Program-made: the position numbers and the translations under genes | From: CAYSPT01 sp964432985 | GTDB taxonomy: Bacteria > Muiribacteriota > CAYSPT01 | Assembly: GCA_964432985.1 (NCBI GenBank) | Contig: CAYSPT010000030.1 | Span: forward strand, 1 to 62,883 | Reading direction: 5' to 3' | Length of the DNA stretch: 62,883 bases | Shown here: piece by piece, positions 8,797 to 17,551 of the stretch | How the letters are laid out: each line of letters begins with the position of its first letter | Position numbering within the stretch: position 1 is the first letter of the stretch | Notes under the pieces: model-generated | The model's input: only the letters and a program-made list of their open reading frames with translations | Told to the model about the DNA's origin: nothing | Database searches by the model: none

Positions 8797-10284
8797 TCAA
8801 TAGGCCTTGGCAAAGAGGACCTGGACCGTGGCTGGTTTCCCGCACCGAACGCAGGTGGTGTTCGGTAGGACATTCTTGCTGTCATCCAGCGGTATGAGAC
8901 GGATTGTTGCTTTGGTTTCGTCCTGGATGGTCTGTTCGCATTCTCTTTCCCCGCACCAGGGTGAGGAAGCCCATCCCTTTTCATTATCGATGATATCTTT
9001 GAACTGACTGTAGATTTCAGCTTGGAATATGTGATCGTCCCGGAGCGTTTTGGCTTTTTCGAACAGCTCTGTCTGGATGTCATCCAGGATGCCCGGAAGT
9101 CTATCTGGCAGTTCGGCGATGGGAACAGACTCTTTTTTTCCGCCGGTTCTGCGGGCCAGCATCACCGTGTCGTTAGCTACATCCCGCGGTCCGAGTTCGA
9201 GTCTCACCGGTATTCCCAGCAGTTCCCACTCATGAAATTTCCAGCCGGGTTTGTACTGATCACGGTCATCGATGTGAACCGATACAGAAGCCTTGAGAGA
9301 ATCCCTAATCCGGTGAGCGGTTTTTAGCACCGTGGCCTGTTCTTCAGGACCTTTCCAGATAGGCACGACCACCACGGGACGAGGTGCCAGGCGGGGCGGG
9401 ATGACAAGTCCTTTGTCGTCACTGTGAGTCATAATCAACGCGCCGATAAGCCGGGTGCTCACCCCCCAGCTGGTGGCCCACACGAACTTGCGTTCTCCAT
9501 CCGAGTCCTGGAACGTGACGTCGAAAGCTTTGGCAAAGTTCTGCCCCAGGAAGTGTGACGTCCCGGCCTGCAGGGCCTTTCGGTCCTGCATCATTGCTTC
9601 GATACAGTAGGTGTTGATGGCTCCGGCGAATTTTTCCTTCTCGGTCTTTACCCCGGTGATCACCGGAATAGCCATGAATTCCTCGGCAAAAACCCGGTAA
9701 ACATCGAGCATCTTCAATGTCTCTTCCTGGGCCTCTTCGGCTGTGGCGTGGGCGGTGTGTCCTTCCTGCCAGAGGAACTCGGTGGTCCGCAAAAAGAGCC
9801 TGGTCCGCATTTCCCATCTGACCACATTGGCCCACTGGTTTATCAGAATGGGCAGATCCCGGTATGACATGATCCACTTCTTGTACATGGACCAGATGAT
9901 GGTTTCGCTGGTAGGCCTTACAATCAGGTCTTCTTCCAGGCGGGCTCCGGGATCGACCGCCAGTTCACCCCGGCCTGTCTCTTTCAGACGGTGATGAGTG
10001 ACTACCGCGCATTCCTTGGCAAATCCCTCGACGTGTTGTGCTTCTTTGGCCAAGAAACTCTTGGGAATAAACAGGGGAAAATAGGCATTGACGTGCCCGG
10101 TTTCCTTGAACATTCCATCCAGGACGTCCCGCATGTTTTCCCACAGGGCATATCCGTTTGGACGAATGACCATGCACCCCTTGACCGGGGAATAATCCGC
10201 CAGTTTCGCTCTGGTTACTATGTCAATAAACCACTGAGAATAGTCTTTTTCCCGGGGAGTAATTTTTTCTGCCAAGGCTATCAT
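8797..10284 (-). CDS. proS: prolyl-tRNA synthetase, archaeal/eukaryotic-type
   Basis: The 495-residue enzyme charges tRNA-Pro with proline. Class II motifs are clear: RPTSETIIW (about residue 122), motif 2 in RLFLRTTEFLWQEGHTAH (about 162-179) and motif 3 in ATSWGVSTRLIGALIMTHSD (about 269-288). It has no editing insertion and ends in the zinc-binding-like C-terminal module (CGERECEQ, CVRCGKPA) with a final tyrosine, so it is the short archaeal-type ProRS found in part of the bacteria, not the long E. coli type. AAGGAG lies three bases before the ATG. The HD-hydrolase gene follows immediately. A structured element lies upstream (10311-10350). Confidence 0.95.
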   Translation of the reverse strand: MIALAEKITPREKDYSQWFIDIVTRAKLADYSPVKGCMVIRPNGYALWENMRDVLDGMFKETGHVNAYFPLFIPKSFLAKEAQHVEGFAKECAVVTHHRLKETGRGELAVDPGARLEEDLIVRPTSETIIWSMYKKWIMSYRDLPILINQWANVVRWEMRTRLFLRTTEFLWQEGHTAHATAEEAQEETLKMLDVYRVFAEEFMAIPVITGVKTEKEKFAGAINTYCIEAMMQDRKALQAGTSHFLGQNFAKAFDVTFQDSDGERKFVWATSWGVSTRLIGALIMTHSDDKGLVIPPRLAPRPVVVVPIWKGPEEQATVLKTAHRIRDSLKASVSVHIDDRDQYKPGWKFHEWELLGIPVRLELGPRDVANDTVMLARRTGGKKESVPIAELPDRLPGILDDIQTELFEKAKTLRDDHIFQAEIYSQFKDIIDNEKGWASSPWCGERECEQTIQDETKATIRLIPLDDSKNVLPNTTCVRCGKPATVQVLFAKAY

Positions 10285-10310
10285 CAGCTCCTTATCTCAT
10301 TTGGTGCACA

Positions 10311-10350
10311 GGGGCGAATCGTGCATTACCGGCTAATGCCGTAAAGCCCC
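10311..10350. promoter_or_regulatory. two-tier inverted repeat upstream of proS
   Basis: An outer stem GGGGC/GCCCC (10311-10315 with 10346-10350) encloses an inner perfect stem GCATTA/TAATGC with the five-base loop CCGGC. It lies 26 bases before the proS start. A TTGACA on the minus strand (10371-10376) could be the proS -35, but its -10 is poor. The element may be a leader RNA structure or a protein site; no T run follows on either strand. Confidence 0.35.
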
Positions 10351-10471
10351 TAGCTTAAACCATAGGGAGTTGTCAACGCTTCATTGGACAACAATTTCAG
10401 TGAGGTTTCATTCTATCATGAATGATGACAGTATGGTAGCCTTCTTCTGCGGTCTTCTTTATCATGCCTGG

Positions 10472-10500
10472 TTGATATTCCGACTATATTCATCTATAAT
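10472..10500 (+). promoter_or_regulatory. sigma-70-type promoter for the iscU-HEAT operon
   Basis: TTGATA (10472-10477), 17-base spacer, perfect TATAAT (10495-10500). Transcription would start near 10507, about 42 bases before the GTG at 10549, with GAGGAGGAG in the leader. Confidence 0.7.
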
Positions 10501-10548
10501 TCTATGTCGTGGATACGAGTACGCATTTACCCGTGAGGAGGAGCAAAC

Positions 10549-10980
10549 GTGACCGGCAGTGATCCATATAGCAAAACGGTAATGGACCATTTCATGAATC
10601 CCCGTAATATGGGAGAACTGGAAGACGCCGATGCAGTGGGTGAAGAAGGCAGCCTGATATGTGGCGATATAACCCGGGTGTATCTTAAAATAGAGGATAA
10701 TGTCATCACCGATATCCGTTTCAAGACATTCGGCTGCGGCGCAGCCATAGCCAGTAGCAGCATGATGACCGAAATGCTCAAGGGCAGGACCATCGAGCAA
10801 GCCCTGGCCGTGACCAACCAGCAGGTAGTCGAAGCGCTGGAGGGTCTGCCGGAGGTCAAGATCCATTGCTCGGTACTGGCGGAGGATGCGTTGTACGCGG
10901 CGTTAAAGGATTATTACGAGAAAAAGGGACTGGATATTCACCAGCTCGAAGCAATTAAAGCGGCTGTTCGTGAAAAATAG
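10549..10980 (+). CDS. iscU: IscU/NifU N-terminal Fe-S cluster scaffold protein
   Basis: The 143-residue protein is a U-type scaffold on which iron-sulfur clusters are built. The three cluster-binding cysteines are at 38 (ICGD), 63 (FGCGAAIASSS) and 107 (KIHCSVLAEDAL), and Asp40 of the family is kept. Early residues (DHFMNPRNMG) also match the family. No cysteine desulfurase (IscS/NifS) gene is nearby in the window. The start is GTG with a strong GAGGAGGAG six to seven bases upstream and a good promoter before it. It leads an operon with a cyclic-nucleotide-binding protein and a HEAT protein. The matching Nfu module is at 46045. Confidence 0.9.
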   Translation: MTGSDPYSKTVMDHFMNPRNMGELEDADAVGEEGSLICGDITRVYLKIEDNVITDIRFKTFGCGAAIASSSMMTEMLKGRTIEQALAVTNQQVVEALEGLPEVKIHCSVLAEDALYAALKDYYEKKGLDIHQLEAIKAAVREK

Positions 10981-10995
10981 AACGGAGCAAAAAAC

Positions 10996-11691
10996 ATGAC
11001 CCAGGGATCGTCGGGTGCTCCGGCACAAATGCAGTCGTTTCCCAAAGGCACCTACCTTTTTAAAGAAGGCGAAGAGACCATCGAAGTGTACGTACTGGTG
11101 GAAGGCGGCGTGGAAATAACAGTCTCTGGCAATCCGGTTACTATTATCGTGGATAAAGGAAGCTTTATCGGGGAGATGTCCGTTTTACTAGGGCAAGTGC
11201 GGACAGCCACGGCGGTAACCATTGCCGATTCGAAGTTCATGGTGATCGAGGGAAATAAAATATCCACGCTGCTTCAGACCATGCCCAACATGGGGCTCAA
11301 GCTTCTCAAGGATCTTGCCCAGCGAGTCCAGATGACGACCCGGAAATTGGTGACCCGGGAGCAGCAGATTACTGACCTTGCCGAACAGCCCGAAGACTCC
11401 GTACCGAGTTTCGACGATTACATGAAAACGGTCGATTTTCAAGAACTGGCCGAGCTGATGGCAGAGCTTTACAAAGAAAATCTGTTCCGCCGGCGTACCA
11501 CCAGCTTCGAAGCCGCCGGCAGGGACTACAACAGGTTCAAAAACGATCTGGACATCATGCTCGAGAGCCGCTTCACCAAGCTTGAAGATATTCTGGAGTT
11601 GGCTACAAAAGCGGGCATAAAAGGTTTGTTGAAAGACAAATTGTACAAACAATATGAAAATGATTTGAAAATGCTCAAGAAGGGAAGTTAA
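10996..11691 (+). CDS. cyclic-nucleotide-binding-domain protein without DNA-binding domain
   Basis: Residues about 13-110 of this 231-residue protein form a cNMP-binding beta barrel: FPKGTYLFKEGEE at the start, then the phosphate-binding cassette GEMSVLLGQVRTATAV (about 60-75), which keeps the Glu and Arg that contact cAMP or cGMP in the family. CRP-type regulators have a helix-turn-helix after this; here the C-terminal 110 residues are helical and charged, with no helix-turn-helix that I can see. It is therefore more likely a signal-responsive binding partner than a transcription factor. GGAG precedes the ATG, 15 bases after iscU. The ligand and partner are unknown; the following HEAT protein is an obvious candidate. 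Confidence 0.78.
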   Translation: MTQGSSGAPAQMQSFPKGTYLFKEGEETIEVYVLVEGGVEITVSGNPVTIIVDKGSFIGEMSVLLGQVRTATAVTIADSKFMVIEGNKISTLLQTMPNMGLKLLKDLAQRVQMTTRKLVTREQQITDLAEQPEDSVPSFDDYMKTVDFQELAELMAELYKENLFRRRTTSFEAAGRDYNRFKNDLDIMLESRFTKLEDILELATKAGIKGLLKDKLYKQYENDLKMLKKGS

Positions 11692-11736
11692 AGCAATCGC
11701 CTCAAGCAAGGGAAGCTAAGGCAAGCGCCCGATATT

Positions 11737-14349
11737 ATGAAAACATTGCCCCAGCAGATAGCAGAACTGAGAGCGCATGTTTCTCCCGGTGAAGAGGACA
11801 TTGGACAGTTGGTGGAAGCCCTGTCCGATCCGTCCGTCAGCGTGCAGCATGAAGCCCAGAATCTCCTGGCTTCTCTCGGTACCGCCGCCATACCCGCGCT
11901 TGTAGGCGCTCTGGAATCCGGTCATGGGGGCAGGGCAGCGGGAGCGCTATGGTCGGCTATTCGCATGGGACCGGCGGGAAAGCCGGTTGTCATCCGTGCA
12001 TTGTCTTCAAACGACGACTCGCTGTTGTCCCTTGCTCTGCAGGCTTCACCTCACCAGATTTTTCCCGAAGGCTGTGCGTCTTTGATCAGTCTGCTCTATC
12101 GGTTTTCCGACCAAATGTCGTACCAGGCGGTTCGTCTTATCGCGGCTTCACGTGAAACGGATTGCCAGCAACAGGTTGAAAATGCCTTGTGGGACTACCT
12201 TGAAAATGAATGTTTTCACCGCGAGCGTTCCGGGGACACGGCCGCAACTGGTACTGCGGCTCTTGCACCTGGCAGCAGCGATAAAGGATGGTTCCTGGCC
12301 GCCGGTGTTCTGGGTGTTTTGCAGGGCCCCCGGGTACGGGATCGGGTATGTCCTTTGCTCGCCGCAGCCGACCCGGTCACGAAAGCGGTGGCAGCCAGCG
12401 CCTTGGGCGGCAGTGCCGATAAGGAGTCTGCCCGTGATCTGATTAAGCTCCTGCAAAGCTCTTCTCCGCTGGTACAGGAGGCGGCTTTTGATGCACTGGT
12501 TGCCGCTGGGCGTGACATGCTCGGGCTGCTCAAAGCGGTCTTTCAAAAAAGCCCGGCCACGTTGAAGGAGCGAGTGCTCTCGGTCATGCTGGCCATCATG
12601 GGGAATACCAGTATTTCGCTGGTTAAAAGGCTTTTCGCCGCCGGCGCCGATCACCGCCTCATGGCTTTGAGAGCATTGCGGGGGATTCGGGAAGCCGAAA
12701 TAGTCCCTCTGCTGGTCCAGTCCCTGGGAGATAGCTCCAGCGCTGTTGCTCGCGAGGCTTCCCGGAGACTGGTGGAACTCGGGACACTGGCAATACGGCC
12801 CCTGTCCGCCTGTCTGAGAGATGCTTCTGTGTCTGTCTCCGGACATATTGGAGTGGTACTGGCCGGGATTGGACCGGCCGCTTCCCGTGAAATTGCCGAC
12901 CTGCTTAAAACCGGTGATGATCAGGTCCGCCTGCGCATAGTGAGCGCGATGAACTTTGCTCCCGATGCGGATTTAATAAAAACACTGACAGCTTTGCTCA
13001 CCGAGGGGTGTGAACAAATCCGGCAGGAAGCAGCCAGAATCCTTGGAAAGGGCGGTACAAACGCAGTGCCGGGTCTTGTTGACGCGGCGCTTTCCAAGGA
13101 TGTCACGGGATGGCGGTGGGCGGTAATTGCTCTAAAGCAGTGCGGTGACGGCTGGAAATCATGGCTGACGGAGGAGCTGAAGGAGGACGATCCGGACCGC
13201 CGCGAAAAAGCGGTCAAACTACTCGGGAGAATGAGCCTGGTGGTCTCGTGCGAAGAGTTTCTGGCAGCTGCGGAAAAACTGCAACCGTCTGAGGTTGACC
13301 GGGCGGTCAAGGAAGTAAAGCAGCACGCTCCAGCCGGTTTTTACAGCACTATCGTCGATCGCCTGGATACCTTTAAAGGATCCTCTCATGAATTCCTGGT
13401 CAAGGGGCTGGTCACGGTGGCGTTACCGTTGGTGGAAGAGCGTATACTCGACCGGTTGGCCGATGAAGAAGATCCATGGGTGATGCAGTTTCTACTCAGC
13501 GCTCTGGGTGGTGCCGGGGCCGATCAGGCCATGCCGCTTATACTTTCCATGCTCGATCATGACAATGACTCAGTCCGTTACTCGGCCGTATCCGCACTGT
13601 CACAGTCGGCTTTTGATGGGAAAAAAGCGCCGCTTCTACGGAGGGCAAAGGAAACAGCGGGTGATGAGAGAATCCATATTCTCGAAGCCCTGGCGGATAT
13701 CGGCGACGAGGAAATCTACACGGTTTTCTTTTCCACCTATCGGGACAGCGATGAAAAGGGCCGTGAAAAGGTAGCCTCGCTTTTTCGGGCCAACCCTTCG
13801 GTAGAACTGGTGTCTTCCGGTATCAAGCGGATGGCTATCGAGGCCGAGGCTGGCGCTGAGATTTTCCAGAACATGCTGTCCGTGGTGATCATTGCGGAAG
13901 AACAAATGAATATGTTGAAGACCATGACGCAGGACCGCAATCCGAAAATCCGCTCGGCGGTGTACATGGTCCTTGAAACTATCGGTTCAGATGAATCCTT
14001 CACCCTGCTTGTAGAAGCGTGCCGCTCCGAGGGAGACCCGGCCCTGCATCACCAGTTGTTTGGCCGCCTGGTCAGAGAAATGCTCGGCGGAAAAGCCGGC
14101 TGTCGTCAACCGATGGAACAGTACATCAAGGAGATGGGGGCCGAAGCGGCTGTCCCACTTCTGGAAGTCATGGCGGAGCTTAATACCGGGGACTTCATGT
14201 TCATGGCCCTGAGCCAGTTGATCGAAAGCATGGGAGAAAATGCCCTGGATATTCTGGATACGCTCGGTGAGGACGACGACCGCCGTATCGCCACTGCGGC
14301 CACTGATCTGGCCGACACCATCCGCCGCTCGCTGTTGGTAGGCACCTGA
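11737..14349 (+). CDS. HEAT-repeat protein, 870 residues
   Basis: The protein is built almost entirely of HEAT/armadillo-like helical repeats, for example around residue 30 (DPSVSVQHEAQNLLASLG), 600 (NDSVRYSAVSALSQ) and 730 (NPKIRSAVYMVLETIG). There is no signal peptide or membrane span, so it is cytoplasmic. HEAT arrays are protein-binding scaffolds; nothing shows enzymatic activity. It is the third gene of the operon with iscU and the cyclic-nucleotide-binding protein. The ribosome site is weak (AAGG about 15 bases upstream). Repeats in the middle are degenerate, with a run near residue 450 (VTGWRWAVIALKQCGDGW) that partly shares the aromatic pattern of the other HEAT genes here. Three 30-base repeats follow the stop. 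Confidence 0.8.
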   Translation: MKTLPQQIAELRAHVSPGEEDIGQLVEALSDPSVSVQHEAQNLLASLGTAAIPALVGALESGHGGRAAGALWSAIRMGPAGKPVVIRALSSNDDSLLSLALQASPHQIFPEGCASLISLLYRFSDQMSYQAVRLIAASRETDCQQQVENALWDYLENECFHRERSGDTAATGTAALAPGSSDKGWFLAAGVLGVLQGPRVRDRVCPLLAAADPVTKAVAASALGGSADKESARDLIKLLQSSSPLVQEAAFDALVAAGRDMLGLLKAVFQKSPATLKERVLSVMLAIMGNTSISLVKRLFAAGADHRLMALRALRGIREAEIVPLLVQSLGDSSSAVAREASRRLVELGTLAIRPLSACLRDASVSVSGHIGVVLAGIGPAASREIADLLKTGDDQVRLRIVSAMNFAPDADLIKTLTALLTEGCEQIRQEAARILGKGGTNAVPGLVDAALSKDVTGWRWAVIALKQCGDGWKSWLTEELKEDDPDRREKAVKLLGRMSLVVSCEEFLAAAEKLQPSEVDRAVKEVKQHAPAGFYSTIVDRLDTFKGSSHEFLVKGLVTVALPLVEERILDRLADEEDPWVMQFLLSALGGAGADQAMPLILSMLDHDNDSVRYSAVSALSQSAFDGKKAPLLRRAKETAGDERIHILEALADIGDEEIYTVFFSTYRDSDEKGREKVASLFRANPSVELVSSGIKRMAIEAEAGAEIFQNMLSVVIIAEEQMNMLKTMTQDRNPKIRSAVYMVLETIGSDESFTLLVEACRSEGDPALHHQLFGRLVREMLGGKAGCRQPMEQYIKEMGAEAAVPLLEVMAELNTGDFMFMALSQLIESMGENALDILDTLGEDDDRRIATAATDLADTIRRSLLVGT

Positions 14350-14364
14350 TCTGACTTTGTCGGT

Positions 14365-14454
14365 GTCATTGTCCGGCTTGACCGGGCAAACCACGTCATT
14401 GTCCGGCTTGACCGGGCAAACCACGTCATTGTCCGGCTTGACCGGACAATCCAC
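14365..14454 (+). repeat. three tandem 30-bp REP-like palindromic units
   Basis: Three head-to-tail copies start at 14365, 14395 and 14425. Copies one and two are identical. The third differs at a few bases, and there TTGTCCGG and CCGGACAA form a perfect stem around CTTGA; in the other copies the stem has mismatches. The array begins 15 bases after the HEAT gene stop and could stabilise or end its message. Confidence 0.85.
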
Positions 14455-14569
14455 ATCACTTTCTACACGTACATTTCACTTGTCAAAGTGCTGATTCGTC
14501 CGTACAATGGAATGCGCAGTTATTTTAGTATAACTATGTGTTAGATATTTAAGTGCAAGGGTGTATGCT

Positions 14570-17470
14570 ATGAAACGTCGATTACTACTGGTTGTTGCCA
14601 TTTTTTGCTGCTCATTATACTTACAGATGATAATAACTGTTACCGCTCAGGCTAGTGACAGCGTCAATACCGGTGACGGACCGGTTACCATTCCTTCCAC
14701 AGCCTGGAGTAGATCCCTGGGAGATGTCCCTTCCCGCGCCGCGGCCAACGATCCCGACCGCGGCATACCGCTGGGCGGTATCGGTGCCGGTAATTTCGTG
14801 TGGACCTATACCGGAAGTTTCAGGCACTGGCAGATCGATACCGGAGAAATTTACGAAGGTGCGGTTCCCGGGAACCGGTTTCATCTGGTAGAGAAGATTC
14901 CCGGCGAGGGGGCGAAGGCGGTCACGCTTGCTACCGGGAAATTGACCTGCAAATCGTGGAAATCCCTTGCCAGGGGAAGCGGAACCTACGCCGGTTTGTA
15001 TCCACGTGGCTTTGTCAACTGGCAGGGAACGGATATGACCGCGCAGGTAGGATGCGAATTCTTCTCGCCGGTACTGCCTGATAACTACGTTGAAACGAGC
15101 TATCCGGGAGCGGTGTTTGTGTGGACAATTGTTAACCCGTCCACCGAAGTGCTGCAGGTAACGGTGGCTTTTTCGTGGGAAAACCGGGTACCCACCGATC
15201 AAGCCCGTAAAGGGCTTTTTACCAGGGTGGAGGAGCGGGATGGCCTGACGGTTCTTGTTCTTGATTCCACCACCGGCACCGAAGAGATGGGTGCCGGTAC
15301 CGAGTTTGCTCTGGGGGCTGTGAGCGATGCAGGCCGCCAGGTGTCCGTGAGAGGACATTGGAATCCTCAGGGGGATGGATCCGACCTGTACGATGATCTT
15401 CTTGATGACGGCGTGCTTGACGGCTCCGGCCTGGGCCCATCACCAGATACAAGTGCCGCCGCACTGGCGGTTACGGTTGCTCTCCAGCCGGGTGAGAGGG
15501 TGGAAGTGCCGGTGGTGCTGGCGTGGGACTTTCCGGTAGTGGAGTTTGCCAGCCACACCCAATGGTACCGCCGGTACACGGAGTACGTCGGAACATCAAA
15601 AGACACATCTTCAGAGATAGCGTTCAGGCTGCTGGCAGATCACCACCGACTCAGAAATGAACTGGCGCACTGGCAGGAATCGGTAGCACAGACGCCGAAC
15701 ATCCCCCAATGGCTCACCTGCGCTCTTTTCAACGAACTGTATTTCTTTGCCCAGGGAGGGACCATATGGGAGGCCGGGTTGAAATCGGGTCATCCCCAAG
15801 AGTTCAAAGGGCTGCATGTGGACGATAACAAGTTCGCTATTCTCGAAACAACAACCTACAATTATCCCTTCTACAATACTCTTGACGTTGCCTATTATTC
15901 CTCGATAGCGCTGCCGCTTTTCTGGCCGGAAATCGAGAAAGACATGCTGCGCCCTTTCGCCGACGCTATCATGGACGAGCCTCTCGGGCAGACCCCCCAC
16001 GATATGGGAGCGCCGCGGCAGAATACAATTGGCTGGGCTCTGGGTTGGAAGTGTGATCCTTTCTTCGTGTATGACGACTATGGCACCAACCGTCTGAAGT
16101 GGAAGGACCTGCACTCCAAGTTCGTTCTCATGACGTACCGGGATTTTGTCTTTACCGGTGACCATGACTTCCTGGCTTATATGTGGCCAGCCGTCAAGAA
16201 AACCATGGGATACCTGAAGACCACCGATGAAGACGGTAACGGTCTGCCGGACAACCAGGGCTCCGATCAGACATATGATTTCTGGGCAATGGAAGGAACC
16301 AGCACCTATTGCGGAGGGCTCATGGTGGCTGCGCTGGAGGCTTCTCTGGACATGGCGGAACTGCTGAATGACGCCGAAGCACTGGACCTCTACCAGCCGT
16401 GGTGCGAACAGGCCAGGATAAGCCTGGAAGAGGAAATGTGGAACGGTACGCATTACAATTATGATAGTCATAGCGATGCCGTTCAGGCTGATGCCCTGGC
16501 CGGCGAGTGGTATTCACAGCTGTGCGGTCTCCCGGCGGTTTACCCGGTAACCAGGGCCAGAGCCCATCTCAAAAAGGTATTCGAACTGAACGTTGCTCCG
16601 CTGGCTGATTACGACGGCGACGGTATCGGCGACCGCGGGGCCGTAAACGGGCGCCTGGCCGATGGCTCTCCCATACCAAAGACGCTGTCCGATCATCTCG
16701 AGCCCATAAAGAATGTCTGGAAGTTCCTGAAAGGGAACTCCCGCACCTCCCGGGCCCGACGCGAAGTGGAAGAGGAAATCACCCGAGAAGCGGGTGCACG
16801 GCGCGGCTCACAGGGCAACCTCATTTCTTACCTGTGGTCCAAAATCAGGGAAAAAGGCACCATCCAACCGTTCCCCGAAGGAGGCTGGTATCCGGATGAA
16901 GTCTGGACCGGCGTGAGCTATGGTCTGGCGTCGTTGATGATTCATCTGGGCTTGCAAGAGGAAGGATTTCACACTGGCCGGGGAGTGTATGTCACCACCT
17001 ACGAGGACGAGGCGTGCGCTCACTGGTTTGCCACACCGGAAGCCTGGGATTGGCGGGGCCGAAAACCCCGGGCTGATCTGTATTTGAGGCCGATGGCGGT
17101 CTGGGGTATGTACTGTGCGCTCAACGGAGGCGCTGCGAGTGCTGAAGACCGTATTCTTTCTCTGTCCCGGCAGGCGGTACACACAGATCTCTCCGAGTTG
17201 TCAGTGATTCAAAAGACCAACGCTGAAGAAGAACTGGTCCGCAATCTATCCGTAGCGCTCAGCGACGGCGATCTTTCCTATGCCGGGGAGTTCCTTTCCC
17301 GATGCGAGGATCGCTCGCCGTTGACTGTCCGGCACGTTTTCGGACGAGTACTGGGTCAAATGCTTGAAAAAATCTCTCTTACGCTGAAAGAGAGAGAATT
17401 GACCACCCAACAGGCTGCAGGGCTTGAAAGGCTGGCAGCACAGGTTTGTGTACTGCTAGGGCAGGAATAG
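14570..17470 (+). CDS. glycoside hydrolase family 116 (GBA2-like beta-glucosidase)
   Basis: The product is about 966 residues with an N-terminal signal peptide (MKRRLLLVVAIFCCSLYLQM). It then has the GBA2-type N-domain (GIPLGGIGAGNFVWTYTGSF, about residues 64-83) and a catalytic (alpha/alpha)6 domain. The nucleophile region is ETTTYNYPFYNTLDVAYY (from about residue 426), and the acid/base Asp is probably in GSDQTYDFW with GTSTYCGGL just after it. Characterised GH116 enzymes cleave beta-glucosides, beta-xylosides or glucosylceramide. An exported member most likely attacks plant- or host-derived sugars or glycolipids, but the substrate is not shown. AGGG eight bases upstream favours this ATG over one nine bases earlier. 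No sugar-transport genes are adjacent. Confidence 0.85.
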   Translation: MKRRLLLVVAIFCCSLYLQMIITVTAQASDSVNTGDGPVTIPSTAWSRSLGDVPSRAAANDPDRGIPLGGIGAGNFVWTYTGSFRHWQIDTGEIYEGAVPGNRFHLVEKIPGEGAKAVTLATGKLTCKSWKSLARGSGTYAGLYPRGFVNWQGTDMTAQVGCEFFSPVLPDNYVETSYPGAVFVWTIVNPSTEVLQVTVAFSWENRVPTDQARKGLFTRVEERDGLTVLVLDSTTGTEEMGAGTEFALGAVSDAGRQVSVRGHWNPQGDGSDLYDDLLDDGVLDGSGLGPSPDTSAAALAVTVALQPGERVEVPVVLAWDFPVVEFASHTQWYRRYTEYVGTSKDTSSEIAFRLLADHHRLRNELAHWQESVAQTPNIPQWLTCALFNELYFFAQGGTIWEAGLKSGHPQEFKGLHVDDNKFAILETTTYNYPFYNTLDVAYYSSIALPLFWPEIEKDMLRPFADAIMDEPLGQTPHDMGAPRQNTIGWALGWKCDPFFVYDDYGTNRLKWKDLHSKFVLMTYRDFVFTGDHDFLAYMWPAVKKTMGYLKTTDEDGNGLPDNQGSDQTYDFWAMEGTSTYCGGLMVAALEASLDMAELLNDAEALDLYQPWCEQARISLEEEMWNGTHYNYDSHSDAVQADALAGEWYSQLCGLPAVYPVTRARAHLKKVFELNVAPLADYDGDGIGDRGAVNGRLADGSPIPKTLSDHLEPIKNVWKFLKGNSRTSRARREVEEEITREAGARRGSQGNLISYLWSKIREKGTIQPFPEGGWYPDEVWTGVSYGLASLMIHLGLQEEGFHTGRGVYVTTYEDEACAHWFATPEAWDWRGRKPRADLYLRPMAVWGMYCALNGGAASAEDRILSLSRQAVHTDLSELSVIQKTNAEEELVRNLSVALSDGDLSYAGEFLSRCEDRSPLTVRHVFGRVLGQMLEKISLTLKERELTTQQAAGLERLAAQVCVLLGQE

Positions 17471-17551
17471 ACAACTCAGGATACCGGGCTCACCGGATTA
17501 TTCGATCGTGAATTGTTTTTCCCTGGGTTAACATACCTAGGGTTGATCTAC

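Noticed and set aside
8796..9083. N-terminal extension of the HD hydrolase into proS.
   Set aside because: The extension is out of frame within proS and has no similarity to the family; the ATG at 8795 directly follows the proS stop.
14365..14454. Three direct repeats considered as a CRISPR array.
   Set aside because: Units are contiguous without spacers and no cas gene is present anywhere in the window.
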